DNA from: Clostridium septicum
GTDB lineage: Bacteria; Bacillota; Clostridia; Clostridiales; Clostridiaceae
Assembly (NCBI RefSeq): GCF_003606265.1
Contig: NZ_CP023671.1
Location: forward strand, 2,604,001-2,668,000
Direction of reading: 5' to 3'
DNA length: 64,000 nt
The position numbers were made by a program, and so were the translations under genes. The notes below the pieces were generated by a model that saw only the letters and a program-made list of their open reading frames with translations, searched no databases and had not been told where the DNA came from. Below are positions 48,257-56,813 of the stretch, in pieces (position 1 is the first letter of the stretch; every line of letters starts with the position of its first letter).

Positions 48257-48430
48257 ATGTCAAAAGTTTGTCTTTGTAAAGGTGTTTCCGAAGAAGAAAT
48301 AGTAAAAGCAATAAAAGAAGGTGCCATTACATTTGAAGAAGTAAGAGAAAAAACAGGTGCAGGATCAGGATTCTGCCATGCTGGAAGATGTAAAGGTAAG
48401 ATTGAAACATTAATAGAAGAAAATAAATAA
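48257..48430 (+). CDS. BFD-like [2Fe-2S]-binding domain protein
   Basis: This 57-aa protein matches the BFD-type domain: cysteines C5 and C7 (KVCLCKGVSEEEI) and C40 and C45 (GAGSGFCHAGRCKGKI). Such domains bind a [2Fe-2S] cluster; Bfd itself helps release iron from bacterioferritin, but here it is a free-standing domain with the partner unknown. GAAGGGAG precedes the ATG. It follows the ferredoxin by 64 bp on the same strand. Confidence 0.85.
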   Translation: MSKVCLCKGVSEEEIVKAIKEGAITFEEVREKTGAGSGFCHAGRCKGKIETLIEENK

Positions 48431-48432
48431 AA

Positions 48433-48470
48433 AATAAGCCGTACTCTAATTAAAGGAGTACGGTCTTATT
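48433..48470 (+). terminator. Hairpin after the BFD-like gene
   Basis: AATAAG and CCGTACTC pair with GAGTACGG and CTTATT. No T-run follows, and the last bases overlap the inverted repeat at 48466. Confidence 0.65.
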
Positions 48471-48527
48471 TCTAATTGTTTATCAGTATGCTAACATAAT
48501 AGTATAGTGATAAACAATTAGAAATAA
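48466..48527. repeat. Perfect 20-bp inverted repeat upstream of the DUF3783 gene
   Basis: TTATTTCTAATTGTTTATCA (48466-48485) and its exact inverse (48508-48527) flank 22 bp. The left arm overlaps the 3' side of the previous hairpin, so the two structures exclude each other. The right arm ends 25 bp before the next start codon. Confidence 0.85.
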
Positions 48528-48551
48528 TATAAAGATTTAGGGGTGAAAAAT

Positions 48552-48974
48552 ATGTCATTTGAAAGAATAGATATAAAGAATACTGAAATAGAAGAAGGAA
48601 GAAGTTGTATATTTTTATGTAACTTTTCAGGTAAAGAGCTTAAAATGGTAGAAAATTATGCTGGAGTTATAGGAATAAAAGATAGAGTAGTACTTTCATA
48701 TAAAAATGGGGATTCAAAAATAAAGAATATTGTAGATGGAAAAATATTATCAGAGTGTACTGAAGGTCCTAATAATAGAGCTATAATTTTTAATAATATT
48801 TCACAATTTAAAATAGGAATGTTTATTGAAAACTTAAAAAAAATTAAAGTTAGAAATGTTTTATTCGCGGCTGTAACGGAAACATCAAAGGAATGGACAT
48901 TAAACAACTTAATAGAAAATTTAGTTCAAGAACGTAAGGCAATGCAAAGTGGAACTTCAATACATGATAAATAA
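48552..48974 (+). CDS. DUF3783-like protein
   Basis: The 140-aa soluble protein resembles DUF3783 clostridial proteins: CIFLCNFSGKELKMVENYAG near the start, FNNISQFKIGMFIENLKKIK and VLFAAVTETSKEWTLNNLIE in the second half. Function is unknown. I chose ATG 48552 because TAGGGGTG lies about 6 bp upstream; the GTG at 48543 is within it. Confidence 0.7.
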   Translation: MSFERIDIKNTEIEEGRSCIFLCNFSGKELKMVENYAGVIGIKDRVVLSYKNGDSKIKNIVDGKILSECTEGPNNRAIIFNNISQFKIGMFIENLKKIKVRNVLFAAVTETSKEWTLNNLIENLVQERKAMQSGTSIHDK

Positions 48975-49102
48975 AAAAGTATAAGTTCTATAAAGGTAAG
49001 TTTGGATGAGGATGCTTGGATAAAAAACTATCAATTAATATTGAATTTTTAGAGATTTTCTATTGTATATAGCTAATTAAATCTATATAGAATATTGTAA
49101 AT

Positions 49103-49155
49103 ACAAAAACCCTATATAATAAACAATTAAATTGTTTATTATATAGGGTTTTTGT
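49103..49155. terminator. Long bidirectional terminator
   Basis: The arms ACAAAAACCCTATATAATAA and its inverse, extended by ACAATT, form a stem of about 26 bp between the DUF3783 gene and the convergent cold-shock gene. Confidence 0.9.
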
Positions 49156-49200
49156 ATAATTTCGTAGCTTTTTATTTTATGTAATAATTAGTATATTAAA

Positions 49201-49410
49201 TTACATTTTTTGTACATTTGTAGCCATAGGACCTTTTGGACCTTCCTCAACATCAAAGCTTACATTTTGACTTTCTTGTAGATCTTTTTCAGGGCCTTTT
49301 TCTTTGATTTGAGAATGATGAACAAATACATCATTACCATCATCGCAAGATATAAATCCATATCCTTTTTCAGTATTAAACCATTTAACAATACCTGTTC
49401 TACTTGACAT
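49201..49410 (-). CDS. Cold-shock-domain protein (CspA family)
   Basis: This 69-aa five-stranded OB-fold protein carries RNP1 KGYGFI and RNP2 VFVHHS, which bind single-stranded RNA or DNA. It begins [19 protein letters not shown] precedes the ATG. The first residue series fits CspA/B/C homologs; whether it is cold-induced cannot be seen. The 265-bp gap to the divergent MarR gene is AT-rich. Confidence 0.97.
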   Translation of the reverse strand: MSSRTGIVKWFNTEKGYGFISCDDGNDVFVHHSQIKEKGPEKDLQESQNVSFDVEEGPKGPMATNVQKM

Positions 49411-49675
49411 AAATATCTCTCCTTATAAAAAAGTATTTCTTAAATATTATTAGCCAAGGGATTAGTTTTTAAACAAAATAATATAAAAAATATATTAAAT
49501 TTTTAAAATGGAACTACAGTCATTTAAAATTATGATTAAAAAATCGAATAAGGAGACTGTGGTTATAATTAAATTGGACAACTTTTTTATTTAAGACAAA
49601 ATTTAAATGTTGCATAGTAGCTTTTTAATATAGTATTCTTTTATTATGAATTTAAGTTTAAATTAGGAGGACAAT

Positions 49676-50104
49676 ATGAATAGTGCTTTTGATTCTTTTG
49701 AAATTGCAATGTTAATAAAAGAAATATATGCAAAAAGTATAAAGGTAATAAGTGATGGATTAAAAGATAGTGGACTTACACATCAACAAATAATGGTAAT
49801 AAAAATAATAGCTCATAACGGAGAAGTAATAATTTCAGATATATGTGAAGAGATGTCTTTAGCAAAGGGGACAGTATCTGGAATAGTTAGAAGACTTGAA
49901 GAAGCTGGATATGTTGAAAAAGTAAAACATGAGGGAGATAAAAGAAATACTTATGTTAGATTTTCAGCTAAAGGAAGAGAGTTTGCTAAAGAATTTAGAT
50001 TTACTATAAATAAAAGCTTTGATGAGATATTTAAAAATTTTACAGATGAGGAACTTTTAAGAGTTAAAAATGAACTAAAAGTTTTAAAAGAAAAAATTAA
50101 ATAA
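49676..50104 (+). CDS. hsmR: MarR-family regulator, HsmR-like
   Basis: The 142-aa winged-helix protein has HTH residues at about 50-75 (ISDICEEMSLAKGTVSGIVRRLEEAG) and dimerisation helices at both ends. It is directly followed by an HsmA-family gene, as in C. difficile hsmRA, where HsmR senses heme; the assignment therefore rests on synteny. AGGAGG precedes the ATG. It would act at the 50158-50197 repeats. Confidence 0.75.
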   Translation: MNSAFDSFEIAMLIKEIYAKSIKVISDGLKDSGLTHQQIMVIKIIAHNGEVIISDICEEMSLAKGTVSGIVRRLEEAGYVEKVKHEGDKRNTYVRFSAKGREFAKEFRFTINKSFDEIFKNFTDEELLRVKNELKVLKEKIK

Positions 50105-50129
50105 TTTAAATAATTTATTATTTAAATTA

Positions 50130-50159
50130 TTGACAAGATATATATATTAATCATATAAT
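50130..50159 (+). promoter_or_regulatory. Promoter of hsmA
   Basis: TTGACA (50130-50135) and TATAAT (50154-50159) are 18 bp apart, a near-consensus promoter immediately before the tandem operators. Confidence 0.85.
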
Positions 50160-50197
50160 AGTTCGCATAGAAACTAAATAGTTCGCATAGAAACTAT
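50158..50197 (+). promoter_or_regulatory. Tandem 20-bp operator repeats of hsmA
   Basis: ATAGTTCGCATAGAAACTA occurs twice in direct order (50158 and 50178). Each copy has the inverted ends TAGTT and AACTA around eight bases, like a MarR operator. The first copy overlaps the -10 element. Confidence 0.75.
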
Positions 50198-50216
50198 TTT
50201 TAAGGAGGAAATTTAT

Positions 50217-50609
50217 ATGGATTCAAAATTAATTTTAGCAATTGTAGCAATAACTTTAGCCTTAGTATTTTATACAATAGGTGTATTTGGTGAAAGGAGA
50301 TCAAAAAGCTTAAATAAAAATCATGTATTAATATTTTGGCTTGGATTAATTTGTGATACAACAGGAACAGTTACAATGAGTAAAATAGCGGCAGAAGGAG
50401 TAACAGAAATATCAAAAAGTGCTCAAGTAATACATGGAGTTACAGGATTACTTGCTATAGTATTAATGTTATTCCACGCTGTATGGGCAACCTGGGTTTT
50501 ATATAAGAATGATGAAGATAAGAAGGTTGCTTTTCATAAATTTAGCATAGCAGTTTGGATGGTTTGGTTAGTACCATATATAGTTGGGGCAATAATTGGA
50601 ATGATGTAA
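50217..50609 (+). CDS. hsmA: HsmA-family heme-sensing membrane protein
   Basis: The 130-aa protein has four helices and matches the HsmA/TIGR03987 family: FYTIGVFGERRS, the helix ending FWLGLICDTTGTVTM and HGVTGLLAIVLMLFHAVWATW. Conserved histidines in the second half are candidates for heme ligands. In C. difficile HsmA protects against heme stress. AAGGAGG precedes the ATG. It follows the MarR gene with its own promoter and tandem operators. Confidence 0.88.
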   Translation: MDSKLILAIVAITLALVFYTIGVFGERRSKSLNKNHVLIFWLGLICDTTGTVTMSKIAAEGVTEISKSAQVIHGVTGLLAIVLMLFHAVWATWVLYKNDEDKKVAFHKFSIAVWMVWLVPYIVGAIIGMM

Positions 50610-50705
50610 CATTTTAAATAAATGGATAAATAGAGTATAGTTTAATTTGAATTAATTGTAATTATTTTAATTAAACAAATATTTAGAAAAAAATTAAAAT
50701 TTGTA

Positions 50706-50734
50706 TTGACTAAAAAGAAACAATAGTATATTCT
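50706..50734 (+). promoter_or_regulatory. Promoter of the brnQ T-box leader
   Basis: TTGACT (50706-50711) and TATTCT (50729-50734) are 17 bp apart. Confidence 0.6.
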
Positions 50735-50763
50735 AAATATAATATTTTAAGCAAAATAAATTC

Positions 50764-51047
50764 GATGAAGAGAAAAAGTAAGTAATATTTTTGTTCCACA
50801 GAGAGTTGGTAATTAGCTGAAAGCCAATGTTCAAGGTATAACCGAAAATCATCTCGGAGAAGTAAGGCAGAAGTTTTTTTAGTAAGTCTTATCGGAGTTT
50901 TTCACCGTTAAAAGAAAAGCGTATTATTTAGTACGTTACTGAGAGCTATAAAAGAATCTATTTTTAATATAGGTTAATTTTTATAGAATTAGGGTGGTAT
51001 CGCGATTAACCTCGTCCCTTTTTTAAGGGACGGGGGTTTTTTTATTT
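50764..51047 (+). promoter_or_regulatory. T-box riboswitch (Ile specifier) of brnQ
   Basis: T-box AGGGTGGTATCGCG lies at 50991-51004, followed by the terminator CGTCCC/GGGACG with a T-run (51013-51047). The specifier region GAAAATCATCTCGGA has ATC, an Ile codon, at 50848-50850. This fits a branched-chain amino acid transporter downstream. The 521-bp gap 50610-51131 holds this leader and a short ORF. Confidence 0.93.
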
Positions 51048-51066
51048 TGCAAAAGGGGGGATTTAT

Positions 51067-51102
51067 ATGGATATAGAAGGTGGCATAATTATTCGGAAAT
51101 AA
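51067..51102 (+). CDS. Possible 11-codon ORF between T-box and brnQ
   Basis: AAGGGGGG precedes ATG 51067. The frame reads MDIEGGIIIRK and stops at 51102, 29 bp before brnQ. Four of eleven residues are Ile, three in a row. It could be a leader peptide or chance. Confidence 0.3.
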   Translation: MDIEGGIIIRK

Positions 51103-51131
51103 AAAATTAAAATGTTTTGGAGGAATTTAAA

Positions 51132-52481
51132 ATGAAAAATTTATCAAAGAAAGATTTATTACTTGTAAGTTTAATGCTTTTTTCATTATTTTTTGGAGCC
51201 GGTAATTTGATTTTTCCACCATTTTTGGGGCAATCAGCAGGAGGTTCAACTATTGTAGCAATGCTAGGTTTTTTTGTAACTGCAGTAGGATTCCCTGTGT
51301 TAGGAGTAGTAGTAATAGCTAAAGCAGGAGGATTATATGCTTTAGCAAAAAGAGTAAATAAAATATTTGCTGGTATATTTACAGTATTAATATATTTATC
51401 TATAGGACCAGGATTAGGTATTCCAAGAGCAGGAAGCTTACCTTTTGAAATGGCAGTTGCACCTTATTTGCCAAGTAGTATATCAAAGGTATTCGCTTTG
51501 TTTATGTTTACATTAGTATTCTTTACTGTTGCATATTGGCTTTCATTATCTCCAAGTAAATTGGTAGATAGAATGGGGAAAGTTTTAACCCCAACATTAC
51601 TTGTTTTAGTTGCATTAATTTTTATAGCGGCTATTTTTAAACCATTAGGAGGATATGGAGAGGCAACAGGAGAATATATGACATCTCCGCTTATCAAGGG
51701 CTTCCTAGAGGGATATTTAACTATGGACACAATTGCAGCTTTAAACTTTGGAATAGTAATTAGTTTAGCTATAAAATCTAGAGGAATTGATGATGAAAAG
51801 GTAGTTATTTCAACATCAGTAAAGGCAGGACTTATAGCAGGGTTTTTATTAATATTAATATATTCAATGTTGGCGCATTTAGGGGCAACAAGTGGAGCTA
51901 GATTTGGAGCTACTGAAAATGGAGCACAAACATTAACAAATGTAATGACATATATTTTTGGAAAGCCAGGAGCAGTGTTACTTGCAGTAGTATTTACATT
52001 AGCTTGTTTAACAACTTGTGTAGGTCTAATAACATCTTGCAGTCAATACTTTACAACTTTAACTAATAAGGTGAAATATAAGACTTGGGTAACTATATTA
52101 TCATTATCAAGTATGATTCTTGCTAATATGGGATTAACAAAAATTTTATCAATATCAGTACCAGTTTTAAATGCTATTTATCCAGTGGCAATAATGTTAA
52201 TAGTACTAGGAACTATTCATAATTTCTTTAGAGGAAGTACAATTGTATATTTTACAACAATATTATTTACAGCAGTAGTAAGTGTTGTAGATGCTTTAGA
52301 GCAAGTGGGAATAACTATGGGAGTAGTAAATAAATTATTTGATAAATTACCTTTTTACTCACAAGGATTAGGATGGATGATTCCAGCGTTAGTGGGCTTG
52401 TTACTAGGAATTGTTTTAAAAGAAGTTAAAGGGAAAGTTGGAGAAAATAAAAATATTCAAACAACTAATAATTATTATTGA
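51132..52481 (+). CDS. brnQ: Branched-chain amino acid transporter BrnQ (LIVCS family)
   Basis: This 449-aa protein has about 12 helices and starts MKNLSKKDLLLVSLMLFSLFFGAGNLIFPP (positions 1-30), the LIVCS family pattern, with ALNFGIVISLAIKSRG in the middle. It takes up Leu, Ile and Val with Na+ or H+. I chose ATG 51132 because GGAGG lies 8 bp upstream; the TTG at 51117 covers it. The Ile T-box upstream links it to uncharged tRNA-Ile. Confidence 0.95.
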   Translation: MKNLSKKDLLLVSLMLFSLFFGAGNLIFPPFLGQSAGGSTIVAMLGFFVTAVGFPVLGVVVIAKAGGLYALAKRVNKIFAGIFTVLIYLSIGPGLGIPRAGSLPFEMAVAPYLPSSISKVFALFMFTLVFFTVAYWLSLSPSKLVDRMGKVLTPTLLVLVALIFIAAIFKPLGGYGEATGEYMTSPLIKGFLEGYLTMDTIAALNFGIVISLAIKSRGIDDEKVVISTSVKAGLIAGFLLILIYSMLAHLGATSGARFGATENGAQTLTNVMTYIFGKPGAVLLAVVFTLACLTTCVGLITSCSQYFTTLTNKVKYKTWVTILSLSSMILANMGLTKILSISVPVLNAIYPVAIMLIVLGTIHNFFRGSTIVYFTTILFTAVVSVVDALEQVGITMGVVNKLFDKLPFYSQGLGWMIPALVGLLLGIVLKEVKGKVGENKNIQTTNNYY

Positions 52482-52546
52482 TTAGTAGGCTTTTTAAAAG
52501 TATAATTAAATATAAGATAAAAATTTTATATAATTAAGGAGGAAAT

Positions 52547-53395
52547 ATGGATACTTTAAAAAATGTTTATGAAAATAGTTTTAATAGTATAGATGAAATT
52601 ATGAAGAAATATGGAAATACTAATTTAACTCAAGAAGATTATCCTAAGGAGTGGAAGGGATTTAGAGAATTAGTATTAGTAGATAGGGTACAAGAATGTG
52701 AAGATATAGTATCTTTTTACTTTAAATCTAAAGACGGGAAAAAATTAATAAATCATAAGCCAGGTCAATATTTACCAATAAAAATAAAAACAAATGATCC
52801 TAAGTACAAAGAAGAAATAAGGACATATAGTTTATCAATGAAACCTAATGAACATATTTATAGAATAAGTGTAAAAAAGGTTCTAGGTGGTTTAATAAGT
52901 ACTTATTTACATGAGAATCTAAAAGTTGGAGATATAGTTAATGCTATGATGCCAACAGGAATATTTACATTAAAAGATGCAGATAAAGATAGAAATATAG
53001 TTTTAATATCAGCTGGTATTGGTATTACTCCAGTACTTTCAATGCTATATGAAGGTGTAAATACTTTTGAAAATATATACTTTATTCAGGCAGTTCAAAA
53101 CTCAAAAATTCAACCATTTGGTTATGATGTTGAAAAAATAAGAGAAGGAAGTAGTTTGAAAAGCTATGTTTTTTATAGCAATCCTCTAGATGAAGATATT
53201 CAAGGTAAAGATTATGATTTTACTGGATATATAAATAAAGAGTGGATAAAAGATAATCTTCCATTAGATGCTGAGTTTTATTTCTGTGGACCACCACCAT
53301 TTATGAAAATTTTAAATAAGTCATTAAAAGAGTTAGGTGTTAAAAAGGAAAATATAAACTTTGAGTTCTTTGGAAAACCAGAAGATATGGAATAA
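52547..53395 (+). CDS. FAD/NAD(P)-binding oxidoreductase, flavohemoprotein reductase-like
   Basis: This 282-aa protein resembles the C-terminal reductase part of flavohemoglobin (Hmp). The FAD motif is RTYSLS, the NAD(P) motif GIGITPVLSMLYEG and the end CGPPPFMKIL. The N-terminal 35 residues are too short for a globin domain, so NO dioxygenase activity is unlikely. The partner electron acceptor is unknown. GGAGG precedes the ATG. It stands alone with a terminator after it. Confidence 0.87.
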   Translation: MDTLKNVYENSFNSIDEIMKKYGNTNLTQEDYPKEWKGFRELVLVDRVQECEDIVSFYFKSKDGKKLINHKPGQYLPIKIKTNDPKYKEEIRTYSLSMKPNEHIYRISVKKVLGGLISTYLHENLKVGDIVNAMMPTGIFTLKDADKDRNIVLISAGIGITPVLSMLYEGVNTFENIYFIQAVQNSKIQPFGYDVEKIREGSSLKSYVFYSNPLDEDIQGKDYDFTGYINKEWIKDNLPLDAEFYFCGPPPFMKILNKSLKELGVKKENINFEFFGKPEDME

Positions 53396-53411
53396 AATTT
53401 ATATAATTTAT

Positions 53412-53448
53412 AAAAAAGTGGATTTAATAATATGAATCCACTTTTTTT
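53412..53448 (+). terminator. Terminator of the reductase gene
   Basis: AAAAAGTGGATT and AATCCACTTTTTTT pair around TAATAATATG. Confidence 0.9.
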
Positions 53449-53611
53449 GTGCAAAAGACATTATTAATAAATTTTAAAATAATATTACGTTATTAAATTT
53501 TATATTAGTTTTATAACAATTAGCACTTGAAAAATATGAAGTGATACTATAGTATTTCCATATATAGTAATAATCAAGGGGACGATATATTTAATATGAG
53601 GGGAGTATATT

Positions 53612-56302
53612 ATGGAGATTAAGCTAAAAAGAAGAGAAATAATTTTTAAAAAGCTACTTGAAATCACAGGAGAAAAGGGTATTGGAGTTACAACACAGCA
53701 ATTATCAAATATTTTAGGAATAGGCAGAGCTAATATAAGCAATGAATTAAATAGATTATGTGAGGAAGGCCGAGTAAAAAAATCAAATGGGAGACCTGTA
53801 CTTTATTTTGCTATAAATGAAAAAAATAAAAAGGTGGTAGACAGTAAAGCAAACAATATTTTACACACATCACTAGATAGTTTTATGAAAATAAATCCAA
53901 GTTTAAATAATGCTATAAATCAAGGTAAGGCTGCAGTATTATATCCACCGGCAGGAATGAATATGATTATATTAGGAGAAACAGGTGTAGGTAAATCAAT
54001 GTTTGCGCAATTGATTCATAAGTATGCACTTGAAATGAAAAGGATAAAAAAAAATGCACCTTTTATAGTTTTTAATTGTGCCGATTATGTTAATAATCCT
54101 CAGTTATTACTAAGTCAACTTTTTGGAATAAAAAAAGGAGCATATACTGGAGCAAATGAAGATAAACAAGGTTTAATAGAAAAGGCCAATAATGGTATAT
54201 TATTTTTAGATGAAGTTCATAGATTACCATCTGAAGGTCAAGAAATGCTTTTTGTGTTTTTAGATCAAGGAAAATTTAGAAGACTTGGAGAAACAGAGTT
54301 TGAAAGAAAAGCAAATGTATTAATAATATGTGCAACTACAGAAGATCCTAACTCAACATTATTAAATACATTTACTAGAAGAATTCCAATGACTATTAAA
54401 ATACCGAATTTAAATGAAAGAGGATATAAAGAGAGGCTTAATTTAATAATTAGTTTTTTTAGGGAAGAAAGTTTTAGGTTTAAAAAAGAAATTAAGTTAT
54501 CAGTAAATTCTTTAAAAGCTTTTTTAAAGTATCCATGTAAAAATAATATAGGTCAATTGAAGGCTGATATACAACTAGTATCTGCAAAAGTATATGCAGA
54601 TTTTTTAACTGATAAAAAAGGATCCATTAAGATTAATTCTTGTGATTTACCTAAATATATATATGAACATAGTACTATATCAAATAAGGTAGATGAAATT
54701 ATTAATAATATGAATATAAGTGGAAAATATATAGTAATAAATGAAGAAGAAAAAATAGATTTATTAGACTATAATGAAACAAATAGAAATATATATGATC
54801 TTATTATTAAGAAGGCACATGAATTAAGAAATAATGATGAAGATATAGATTTTACAACAGTTTTTTATAATGAATTTAATGAATATTTCAATAAATATAT
54901 ACCAGAAGTTGATAAATACGATAAAAATATGTTAGGAAGTTTAGTTGACCAAAGTATAATTGGTTTATTGGAAGATATTAAAGAATTGGTTTATAGAAAA
55001 TTACATAAAAAAATAAGTAAAAATACCAGTATAGGAATTATGTTATATTTAAATACTGCTATAAATCAGTTGTCAGCAAATAAAAGAGTAGTTAACCCTC
55101 AGTTATTACATATTAGAACAAAATATAGAGCTGAGTTTGAAGTATCATTAGAAATAATTAAATTAATAGAAGAAAAGTTAGATCTTACACTTTCCATAGA
55201 TGAGGCTGGATACATTGCTTTATTTTTAACTAAAAATCATGAGGATTCACATGAAGAAAATAAAAGAGTTGGGGTACTTGTTATATGCCATGGTGATTCA
55301 ACTGCAACATCAATGGCAAAAGTAGCTAATGATATTTTAGAAGAGAGACACGCTCTTGGTATAAATTTGCCGTTAAATAAAAGTAGAGTAGAAATATTAC
55401 AAGTACTTAGGAATTATATAAAAAGTGATTATAGAGAAGAAGGATATTTATTTTTAGTAGATATGGGATCATTAGTTTCAATAAGTAAAATATTAGAGGA
55501 AGAATTTAATATAAAAACAAGGCAAATAAGTAATGTTAGTACTATTCATGTTATAGAGGCAACAAGAAAGGCTATTATGGGAGAAAGCCTAGAAGATATA
55601 TATAATAGTTTAAAAATAGAAGAAGAAGTTAAGTATGTTGTAAAAGATACAGAAGAAAAGAAAAAATATACTATTATAACTGCTTGTCTTACGGGAGAGG
55701 GAAGTGCTTCAATTATGTCTAAGTATTTGAAGAAGCATTTAAGATACAATAAAAATATTTTCGAAATAATTCCACTAAGTATTAATGATAAAAATGAATT
55801 TAATGAATCTATAAAAATAATACAAAAAGAAAGTGAAATTATATGTATAGTAAGTTCTTTAAAAGTATCTTTAAATATTCCACAATTTACATTAGATGAA
55901 ATGTTAAGTTTAAAGGCAATAGGAAAGATTCAAAATATAATAGATATTAAATATACTTATGAAGAATTAAAGAAAACCTTTAAAGAGCATATAAAAAATA
56001 CAAATGGAGAAGAGCTTTATAATGATGTTGTAAATTTACTATTTAAAATACAAAAAAGTACTAATAAAACATTAAGCACTGAATTATTTATACCAATAGC
56101 TTTACATATTGCATGTATGGTAGATAGACTTTTAAAAGAAGATATTAATGTAGAATTTAAAGAAAGTACAAGTTATAAAAATAATAATTTAGAAATGTAT
56201 AATTTAGTAGTTAAAGAACTAGAGTTTATATCCAATAAATACAATATATCTATTACGCAAGATGAATACTGCTATATAACAGAATTTTTATTAGAAATAT
56301 AG
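53612..56302 (+). CDS. Sigma-54-dependent PTS-regulated activator (LevR type)
   Basis: The 896-aa regulator has an N-terminal DNA-binding HTH (about 15-65, TTQQLSNILGIGRANISNEL), an AAA+ domain with Walker A GETGVGKS (122-129), the sigma-54 contact motif GAYTGA (176-181) and Walker B GILFLDEVHRLP. Then follow a PRD (about 430-540), an EIIA-like domain (about 555-680, VLVICHGDSTAT), an EIIB-like domain and a second PRD (about 785-896). PTS phosphorylation of the PRD and EIIA histidines should set its activity. It is upstream of the PTS operon, which carries a sigma-54 promoter. Confidence 0.93.
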   Translation: MEIKLKRREIIFKKLLEITGEKGIGVTTQQLSNILGIGRANISNELNRLCEEGRVKKSNGRPVLYFAINEKNKKVVDSKANNILHTSLDSFMKINPSLNNAINQGKAAVLYPPAGMNMIILGETGVGKSMFAQLIHKYALEMKRIKKNAPFIVFNCADYVNNPQLLLSQLFGIKKGAYTGANEDKQGLIEKANNGILFLDEVHRLPSEGQEMLFVFLDQGKFRRLGETEFERKANVLIICATTEDPNSTLLNTFTRRIPMTIKIPNLNERGYKERLNLIISFFREESFRFKKEIKLSVNSLKAFLKYPCKNNIGQLKADIQLVSAKVYADFLTDKKGSIKINSCDLPKYIYEHSTISNKVDEIINNMNISGKYIVINEEEKIDLLDYNETNRNIYDLIIKKAHELRNNDEDIDFTTVFYNEFNEYFNKYIPEVDKYDKNMLGSLVDQSIIGLLEDIKELVYRKLHKKISKNTSIGIMLYLNTAINQLSANKRVVNPQLLHIRTKYRAEFEVSLEIIKLIEEKLDLTLSIDEAGYIALFLTKNHEDSHEENKRVGVLVICHGDSTATSMAKVANDILEERHALGINLPLNKSRVEILQVLRNYIKSDYREEGYLFLVDMGSLVSISKILEEEFNIKTRQISNVSTIHVIEATRKAIMGESLEDIYNSLKIEEEVKYVVKDTEEKKKYTIITACLTGEGSASIMSKYLKKHLRYNKNIFEIIPLSINDKNEFNESIKIIQKESEIICIVSSLKVSLNIPQFTLDEMLSLKAIGKIQNIIDIKYTYEELKKTFKEHIKNTNGEELYNDVVNLLFKIQKSTNKTLSTELFIPIALHIACMVDRLLKEDINVEFKESTSYKNNNLEMYNLVVKELEFISNKYNISITQDEYCYITEFLLEI

Positions 56303-56308
56303 AACTAC

Positions 56309-56350
56309 AAAAACAGTGTTTTAATTAGTGTTAAAACACTGTTTCTTTTT
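56309..56350 (+). terminator. Terminator of the activator gene, overlapping the control region
   Basis: AAACAGTGTTTTAA, loop TTAGTG, TTAAAACACTGTTT and CTTTTT. Its stem contains copies of the AGTGTT half-site, so it may double as an activator site. Confidence 0.75.
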
Positions 56351-56366
56351 AGTGTTTTATTCAAAA

Positions 56367-56381
56367 AGTGTTTGAAACACT
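56367..56381. promoter_or_regulatory. Upstream activating palindrome AGTGTTT-G-AAACACT
   Basis: A perfect 7-1-7 palindrome about 45 bp before the sigma-54 promoter. Further AGTGTT half-sites lie at about 56314, 56327, 56351 and 56390. It is a likely binding site of the LevR-type activator. Confidence 0.65.
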
Positions 56382-56417
56382 AAAGTTTTAGTGTAGTTAA
56401 TTCAGTAGTTTATAAAG

Positions 56418-56435
56418 TTGGCATGAAAAATGCTA
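56418..56435 (+). promoter_or_regulatory. Sigma-54 (-24/-12) promoter of the PTS operon
   Basis: TTGGCATGAAAAATGCTA has GG at 56420-56421 and GC at 56432-56433 with 10 bases between, the exact spacing of RpoN promoters (TGGCACGNNNNTTGC). Confidence 0.85.
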
Positions 56436-56495
56436 CTAAAATAAGTATAGTTATAAGCTTATAAAATTAATTAGTTATTTAGGGAGGAATTTATA

Positions 56496-56807
56496 ATGGT
56501 AAGAATTTTATTATGTTGTGCAGCGGGGATGTCTACTAGTTTATTAGTAAGTAAGATGGAGGAGTCTGCTGATAAAAAGGGAATAGAAAGTAAAATATGG
56601 GCAGTGCCTGTAGGTGATTTAGAAAATCATATTAAAGATGCAGATGTGGTATTAGTAGGACCACAAATTAGATTTAAACTTAAATATGTAAATACATTGG
56701 CAGAGCAATGTTCTATACCAGCAAGTTTAATAAATACTGTGGATTATGGAAGAGTTGATGGGGAAAAAGTACTTAATTTAGCCTTAGATTTAATTAATAG
56801 GGGGTAA
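56496..56807 (+). CDS. PTS lactose/cellobiose-family IIB component
   Basis: The 103-aa protein begins MVRILLCCAAGMSTSLLVSKM; the first or second cysteine before AAGMSTS is phosphorylated, and the family uses C8-like Cys. It passes phosphate from IIA to the sugar with IIC. The same fold serves ChbB and CelA. GGGAGG precedes the ATG. It is the first gene of the sigma-54 operon, six bases before the IIC gene. Confidence 0.93.
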   Translation: MVRILLCCAAGMSTSLLVSKMEESADKKGIESKIWAVPVGDLENHIKDADVVLVGPQIRFKLKYVNTLAEQCSIPASLINTVDYGRVDGEKVLNLALDLINRG

Positions 56808-56813
56808 TTTAAT

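Noticed and set aside
52547..53395. Flavohemoglobin (hmp)
   Set aside because: The globin domain is absent; only the reductase part resembles Hmp.
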